From the NCBI GenBank assembly GCA_007833815.1, contig CP033464.1:740501-804500 (forward strand): a stretch of DNA of 64,000 bases, in the 5' to 3' direction. The notes under the pieces are model-generated. The model did not search any database. It was not told the origin of the DNA and was given only the letters and a program-made list of their open reading frames with translations. Positions 59,084 through 64,000 of the stretch are shown here, piece by piece. The translations under genes were made by a program, and so were the position numbers. The DNA comes from Brevibacillus laterosporus (GTDB lineage Bacteria > Bacillota > Bacilli > Brevibacillales > Brevibacillaceae). Position 1 is the stretch's first letter. Each line of letters starts with the position of its first letter.

Positions 59084-61921
59084 CTACTTCACCAGCCAGA
59101 CACGCATAACTGATAGAAGTTGGCTCATCTTTAACGGCTTACTGATGTAATCGGAAGCTCCAGCCTTCAGGCATTTTTCTCGATCATATTTCATAGCTTT
59201 TGCCGTCAAAGCAATGATGGGGACATTTTCCATGTCAGTTTTTTGGCGAATAGCCTGCATTGCTTCATATCCATCCATCTCTGGCATCATAATATCCATG
59301 AGTATGATATCCATCTCTGGATCATTTTCTAGAACTTCAAGGCACTCTCTTCCGTTACTCGCTGTGACGACTTCAAATCCTTCACGTTCAAGAATGGTCG
59401 TTAGCGCAAAGACATTCCGGTTGTCATCATCGACAACCAGTACACGTTTGCCTGTAAACAAGCTTGATACTGGCTGGACAACCTTATTCGTTTGTTGAGC
59501 AACCAATTGGGTTTGATCTATAGTTACTTGACTTTGCTGCATAGACAGTTCCATTTGCCAGTCAGATGCAGGAGATTGTGAGCTCTCTTCATTGACCTCC
59601 CCCATATAGGCTACCGCAGCTTCCGCACGAACAGTAACCAGCTCCTGTGTCATGCCCTCCTGCATATTGGGGATATACAAGGTAAAGGTACTACCGCAAC
59701 CCTCTTCACTTTCCAAGGTAATACAACCGCCCAATAGACGGGCAAATTCCCGGCAAATTGATAATCCTAAACCTGTCCCTCCATACTTTCTGCTGATTGC
59801 TCCATCTGCTTGATGGAAGGCTTCAAAGATGTGTTCTCTCTTGTCCTCTGCTATGCCAATACCTGTATCCGTTACGGAAATCTCTAAATAGTAATCTGCA
59901 TAAGCCTCCCCCGGCATTATGATATTTACAAGCAAGGAGTCTGCCTTTTTTATTTGTAAAGTTACTGAACCTTCTTTGGTAAATTTAAAGGCATTGGATA
60001 GTAGATTCCGCAAGATTTGATGAAGTCGTTGTTCATCGGTGTACATAATATCAGGTGCATCAGGATGTACTTCAACATGGAAGTCAATATTTTTCTGGGC
60101 CGCAATGTGAGAGAAGTGACTTTCCATAAACATCGGCAATTCACTGATGTTTACCTCTTCAAAAATGACTTCCAGTTTACCAGCCTCTACTTTAGAAAGA
60201 TCTAAAATATCATTAATCAAGCTGAGTAAGTCAGAACCAGAGAAGTTAATAACACGAGCATATTCTTGCTCTTCTGAGGTAAGAGTCTCATTAAGATTCT
60301 CAGAGAGCATTTCAGAGAGGATTAGAATGCTATTAAGTGGCGTACGCAATTCATGTGACATATTAGCTAGGAATTCAGATTTGTATTGAGAGCTCTTCAA
60401 TAGGGCTTCTGTCTGTCCCTCTAGCTCTATCTTTGTTTGCTCTAGCTCTCGTGCCTTCTCTTCTGCATATTGCTTTTGCTCTTCTATTCTTTCATTGATG
60501 CTAGTAAGCTCCTCTGTTTGCATCTGCAATTCTTCAGACTGCGTCTGCAGCTCTTCGGATTGTGCTTGCAACTCTTCTGTCATCGCTTGTGATTCACGCA
60601 ATAAGCGCTCTACCTCTAAACGATCGAAAATCCGATTTACAGTGGTTCCCAGATGACTTGTGACGTCTTCCATCAGTTGCTTATGTAAGTCAGAAAACGT
60701 CTCTAATGTAGCCATTTCAATCACAGCAACCGTTTCATTTTCAAAAGTAACCGGAACAATCAAAATTTGTTTTGGAACAGCTTCTCCTAAAGCAGACGTA
60801 ATTTTGATGTACTGATCAGGTATATCTTTTAATGAGACCGTTCTCTTCTCCTGCGCACATTGACCTACTAGCCCCTCACCTAGACGGAAACTAGTAATTC
60901 CAACGTCTTCACTACTTGTTGCAAAAGTAGCAATTTTTTTAAATTCCTTGCTTTTCCCTTTTCCAGATGCTAAATAAAAGGCACCATAGGAAGCCTCTAT
61001 GATCCAGGCTAGCTTAGAAATAAATTCTTGTCCTAATGAATCAAAATCTTGCATTCCTTGCGTTAAATTAGCCATATTAGCTTGTTGGGTTTTTACCCAG
61101 CTTTGCTCAGTTATTCTCGTATTAAATTCTTTTACCTTAATCGTATGATCTTCCAGAGATGATGCCATCTCGTTAAATGATTCACAAATGTTCCCTATTT
61201 CATCTTTTGTTAAAACTGGTATGCGAGGCAGATTTTCAGCTTGTTTAAAGTCAATTCCAGAAATCGTATTGGAAATATGACCAAGACTGCGTGAAGTACT
61301 GCGTATAGCCCAACTTGCAGTTCCAATTCCTAATACTAAACAGAATATGACGCTCGAAACGATTATTAACAGCATGTTATAGTAGGTTTGTACGGATTCA
61401 TCAGCTGCTTCATCCATTAATTCTTGTTGGCGATTCTTAAATTCTTCTGTTTTCTCCATAACATTTTTACGCGTCTCTTCTTTTCCACCTACATACATTC
61501 CTCTGGCCATTTCCTTGTTACCCTCTTTAACATAGGCCACAATCTGCTTTTGATAGGTGAGATAGTCGGTATAGTGGGTTTTGATTTGTGCTAATAATTG
61601 TTGTCCAGACTCTGTATTCATTCTAATACCGATTACATTCATGAGAGAGTTAGCATCTAAAATTTCTTGATTCATTTTTTCAATTTTTCGGTTTATTAAT
61701 TGTATATTATTCTCTGCGATGATATAGCTAAGCTCTTGATCCACATGGAAAAATTTGGACTGCAATTCATTGACTAGCTTGATTTTCACTGCACGATCAT
61801 TAGCAATCTCTTCGACGTTATCTTTAATACTATTAATCATAAAGATAACCAGAGAGGCTAGGATAAGTAATAAGAACAAAATGAAGCCATAACCAAGCAT
61901 TTGTTTTTTACGAAAAGTCAT
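59084..61921 (-). CDS. Hybrid sensor histidine kinase / response regulator
   Basis: 945 residues: membrane helix (about 10-32), extracytoplasmic four-helix (CHASE3/4HB-like) sensor, second helix (about 185-208), HAMP, GAF domain (about 285-435), a repetitive coiled coil (QAQSEELQTQSEELQMQTEE), HisKA with FLANMSHELRTPLNSIL, HATPase (TGIGIAEDKREHIFEAF, GGTGLGLSICREFA), then a receiver domain (VLVVDDDNRNVFAL, phospho-Asp in IILMDIMMPEMDGY, Lys in DYISKPL). The signal is unknown. Shares an operon with cheR. GAF plus coiled coil plus receiver is typical of the large stress and development kinases of Bacillales. Confidence 0.92.
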   Translation of the reverse strand: MTFRKKQMLGYGFILFLLLILASLVIFMINSIKDNVEEIANDRAVKIKLVNELQSKFFHVDQELSYIIAENNIQLINRKIEKMNQEILDANSLMNVIGIRMNTESGQQLLAQIKTHYTDYLTYQKQIVAYVKEGNKEMARGMYVGGKEETRKNVMEKTEEFKNRQQELMDEAADESVQTYYNMLLIIVSSVIFCLVLGIGTASWAIRSTSRSLGHISNTISGIDFKQAENLPRIPVLTKDEIGNICESFNEMASSLEDHTIKVKEFNTRITEQSWVKTQQANMANLTQGMQDFDSLGQEFISKLAWIIEASYGAFYLASGKGKSKEFKKIATFATSSEDVGITSFRLGEGLVGQCAQEKRTVSLKDIPDQYIKITSALGEAVPKQILIVPVTFENETVAVIEMATLETFSDLHKQLMEDVTSHLGTTVNRIFDRLEVERLLRESQAMTEELQAQSEELQTQSEELQMQTEELTSINERIEEQKQYAEEKARELEQTKIELEGQTEALLKSSQYKSEFLANMSHELRTPLNSILILSEMLSENLNETLTSEEQEYARVINFSGSDLLSLINDILDLSKVEAGKLEVIFEEVNISELPMFMESHFSHIAAQKNIDFHVEVHPDAPDIMYTDEQRLHQILRNLLSNAFKFTKEGSVTLQIKKADSLLVNIIMPGEAYADYYLEISVTDTGIGIAEDKREHIFEAFHQADGAISRKYGGTGLGLSICREFARLLGGCITLESEEGCGSTFTLYIPNMQEGMTQELVTVRAEAAVAYMGEVNEESSQSPASDWQMELSMQQSQVTIDQTQLVAQQTNKVVQPVSSLFTGKRVLVVDDDNRNVFALTTILEREGFEVVTASNGRECLEVLENDPEMDIILMDIMMPEMDGYEAMQAIRQKTDMENVPIIALTAKAMKYDREKCLKAGASDYISKPLKMSQLLSVMRVWLVK

Positions 61922-62063
61922 GTCTCTCCCATCCCATACTCATTTTCTATCATCCTCTTTTACGTAAAAATATGAAATTCCCTCTTATTTACCCTAAATA
62001 AATTAGCTTGAATCAGCTTACGTCGTGGCTATCGTCAGTAGCATTGTTGTCCCTCCCAACTCA

Positions 62064-62129
62064 CAAAAAAGGCACTCCATTGCCTCTGCCTGGTATGCTA
62101 GCAGTAAACAAAAAAGTGCCTTCTTTTTC
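62064..62129 (-). terminator. Terminator of the rluF-like gene
   Basis: Minus strand GGCACTTTTTT ... AGTGCCTTTTTTG with a long inner loop that contains ctgctagcatac. Lies right after the pseudouridine synthase stop. Confidence 0.6.
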
Positions 62130-62147
62130 TACATCAATTGGGTTACT

Positions 62148-62837
62148 TTACGTTAAGTTTTGCAGTAATTGATTTAATTCCTTCGTACTTATCTCACGCC
62201 ACTCACCCTTTTTTATCCCCTCCAAATGAATGTTCATAATACGAATACGTTGCAAACGCTGAACACTGTAGCCAAACGCCTGACACATTCGGCGAATTTG
62301 TCGATTCAATCCTTGGGTTAAAATGATCCGAAATGATCGTTCGTTAATACGCTTCACTTGGCAAGGTTTAGTCATGGTACCAAGAATATGTACCCCACTA
62401 GCCATTCCTTTTAGAAAAGCATCCGTAATCGGTTTGTCGACCGTCACAATATACTCTTTATCATGGTTGTTCTCCGCTCGCAAGATCCTGTTCACTATAT
62501 CCCCGTCATTGGTTAACAGGATCAGTCCCTCGGAGTCTTTATCTAATCGGCCAATGGGGAAAATTCGCTCTGGATGATTGACGAAATCAATAATATTTCC
62601 TTTTATATGCCGCTCTGTTGTGCAAGTAATGCCGACAGGTTTATGCAAAGCAATATAGACAGACGCCTTCTTCGTCCCTAGAGCTTTCCCGTCGATGTTC
62701 ACGTCATCTCCACGATCCGCTTGGCTCCCTAGCTCTGCCACCACTCCATTAATCGTGACTCGCCCGGCTTCAATCAGCTTGTCTGCTTCTCGGCGAGAAC
62801 AGTAGCCCGTTTCACTGATAAACTTATTAATTCTCAT
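62148..62837 (-). CDS. rluF: 23S rRNA pseudouridine synthase, RluF type
   Basis: 229 residues. S4 RNA-binding domain at 1-60 ([37 protein letters not shown]), then the RsuA/RluB/E/F catalytic core: [32 protein letters not shown] with the catalytic Asp in GRLDKDSEG, and [15 protein letters not shown]. RluF modifies U2604 in E. coli; the [20 protein letters not shown] segment supports RluF rather than RluB. Complete. Confidence 0.9.
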   Translation of the reverse strand: MRINKFISETGYCSRREADKLIEAGRVTINGVVAELGSQADRGDDVNIDGKALGTKKASVYIALHKPVGITCTTERHIKGNIIDFVNHPERIFPIGRLDKDSEGLILLTNDGDIVNRILRAENNHDKEYIVTVDKPITDAFLKGMASGVHILGTMTKPCQVKRINERSFRIILTQGLNRQIRRMCQAFGYSVQRLQRIRIMNIHLEGIKKGEWREISTKELNQLLQNLT

Positions 62838-62923
62838 GTATCGTATCCTTCTTCCATAGCAGATATTTCAGCCTAGGAATCTCTGGCTCAAAATGATCTA
62901 AGGCATCATTAATTATACATGAT

Positions 62924-63694
62924 TTATGATCTATCTGGCTCTGTCGTTTTTTCTTTGGATAAAAACCATCCACCTACGGCAATCCCAATTAGCACCACGT
63001 AGAACGTAATTTTCCAAGCTGTCATGGTTGCGAAGCTCTCCGGTAAAAAAGCAACATTCGGATGCGAGAACGTATATACCAGCAATTTAATACCAACCCA
63101 TCCTACAATTAAAAAAGCGGCTATTTCCAATCCAGGTCGCTGTTTTAATAACGCAACAAAATAATTGGCAGCAAATCTCATGATGATCAGCCCCATAAAT
63201 CCTCCTGTAAAGATAACTAGGAATTGCCCTCCATCCATACCTCCAATTTTAGGCAGGTTGGTAGTAGGCAATGAAACAGCAAGCGCCAAAGCAGCCAAAA
63301 TAGAGTCTACTGCAAAGGCAAGATCGGCCAGCTCTACTTTTGCTACAGTACCCCAAAAACTGCCGACTCCCTTTTTTTTATCCGTCTGCCCTTTATCTTT
63401 GGGCTTACAATATTTTTTACGAAAAATGTGATTGATAGAGATAAACAAGAGATAGACAGCACCCAACGCTTGCACTTGCCACACATCAACCAAGAAGGAA
63501 ATGATAAACAACGAGACAAAGCGAAAGACAAATGCCCCTGTTAGTCCATAAAACAAAGCTTTTTTACGCTGTTCCTCAGGTAAATCCTTTACCATAATTG
63601 CTAAAACGAGTGCATTATCTGCGGCTAGAATTCCTTCCAGAGCAATTAGAATCAACAGCACCCATCCATACTCCATTAGTAGCGATACATCCAT
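62924..63694 (-). CDS. TerC-family membrane protein (YkoY-like manganese exporter)
   Basis: 256 residues, about seven helices. TerC signature residues: LIALEGILAADNALVLAIMV and VELADLAFAVDSILAALAL, each with the conserved acidic Asn/Asp pair in the membrane. TerC proteins such as YkoY and YceF export Mn2+ or load secreted metalloproteins. The riboswitch in front supports the manganese link. Confidence 0.9.
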   Translation of the reverse strand: MDVSLLMEYGWVLLILIALEGILAADNALVLAIMVKDLPEEQRKKALFYGLTGAFVFRFVSLFIISFLVDVWQVQALGAVYLLFISINHIFRKKYCKPKDKGQTDKKKGVGSFWGTVAKVELADLAFAVDSILAALALAVSLPTTNLPKIGGMDGGQFLVIFTGGFMGLIIMRFAANYFVALLKQRPGLEIAAFLIVGWVGIKLLVYTFSHPNVAFLPESFATMTAWKITFYVVLIGIAVGGWFLSKEKTTEPDRS

Positions 63695-63719
63695 CTAGTT
63701 AACCTCCCTTATTTTTATC

Positions 63720-63794
63720 TAAAAAAGACCTTTACTAAGCTGGACCAACGTCTTCCATAAAAAATAGGCGTTGGCTCAACTTAGTAAAGGTCTT
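63720..63794 (-). terminator. Riboswitch expression-platform terminator
   Basis: Minus strand AAGACCTTTACTAAG ... CTTAGTAAAGGTCTT TTTT: a 15-base outer stem plus an inner stem (GCCAACG / CGTTGG). Its 5' arm begins right at the 3' end of the aptamer, so aptamer closure and terminator can compete. Confidence 0.88.
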
Positions 63795-63890
63795 GCTAAC
63801 AACCTGTATGGTTGCCAATAAAGCCGGAGAAGAACTTTTCCCGTATTGACGACTTTATTGCAAGAGCTACTCCCCTTTAGAATGTAAGCA
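63786..63890 (-). promoter_or_regulatory. yybP-ykoY manganese riboswitch
   Basis: Minus strand contains AAAGGGGAGTAGCTCTTGCA, the L1 signature of the yybP-ykoY aptamer, followed by internal stems (CGTCAATACGGG..., CCGGCTTTATTGGC) and GGCAACCATACAGGTTGTTAGC near the 3' side. It ends at GCAAGACC, where the terminator begins. Mn2+ binding would be expected to permit read-through into the TerC gene. The signature is seen; the fold was not computed. Confidence 0.88.
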
Positions 63891-64000
63891 AGCGGATAAT
63901 GGATTTTTCTACATAAAATTTACGTAATACTATTTACGTGGTTGACCAAGGAAAGTTTCATAGCCTGTTGATATTATGTGCTAAGATGATTCAGCTCAAT

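Overview
The window looks like chromosomal DNA of a spore-forming, low-to-mid GC Firmicute, most likely a Brevibacillus laterosporus-type insect-associated bacterium. This is inferred from the housekeeping genes (GlpP-controlled ugp operon, YhgE/Pip protein, ECF sigma/DUF4179 pair, yybP-ykoY riboswitch ahead of a TerC gene) and from binary-toxin-like genes. No rRNA, tRNA or CRISPR was seen, and species assignment is not proven by the sequence.

Left flank (1-23.3 kb): a water-forming NADH oxidase (cut by the window start), an M29-type aminopeptidase-like protein, a flavin reductase-like protein and an amino-acid permease. Next comes a complete glycerophosphodiester/glycerol-3-phosphate uptake operon on the minus strand: glpP antiterminator, HAD phosphatase, ugpC-A-E-B, then the phosphodiesterase, behind a terminator leader. 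After it lie a chemoreceptor, a secreted phosphorylcholine-phosphatase-like enzyme, a YhgE/Pip protein, a broken formamidase followed by fmdB, an OmpR-type two-component system and an ABC-F protein.

Accessory island (about 23.5-49.8 kb): AT-rich and full of gene debris. It holds an AtxA/Mga-like regulator, IS remnants, a phage module (ArpU-like regulator, XhlA, holin, LysM amidase) and, convergent with it, a tandemly duplicated toxin locus on the minus strand. The more complete copy (38.9-49.8 kb) reads orfX1-orfX2-orfX3-p47, then a protective-antigen/C2II/Vip1-like pore-forming B component, an orphan N-terminal A fragment and a C3-like ADP-ribosyltransferase. The shorter copy (31.4-38.3 kb) reads orfX1-orfX2, then a B component split in two reading frames and a frameshifted Vip2-like ADP-ribosyltransferase; orfX3 and p47 are deleted with a scar. 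These are the orfX/p47 genes known from botulinum neurotoxin clusters, but here there is no neurotoxin or NTNH gene and the cargo looks like an actin/Rho-type binary toxin. Neither the toxin components nor the OrfX/P47 proteins has a signal peptide, and the lysis cassette alongside suggests release by cell lysis, as for sporulation-linked C2-type toxins. Repeated promoter fragments, a repeated palindrome, an amidase-gene scar and transposase scraps show how the array was duplicated and reshuffled.

Right flank (49.9-64 kb): RecQ, a response regulator with a PP2C phosphatase domain, an ECF sigma/anti-sigma pair, small secreted or membrane proteins, a frameshifted peptidoglycan hydrolase, a CheR/hybrid-kinase pair, an RluF-like pseudouridine synthase, and a TerC-family transporter behind a manganese-type riboswitch.
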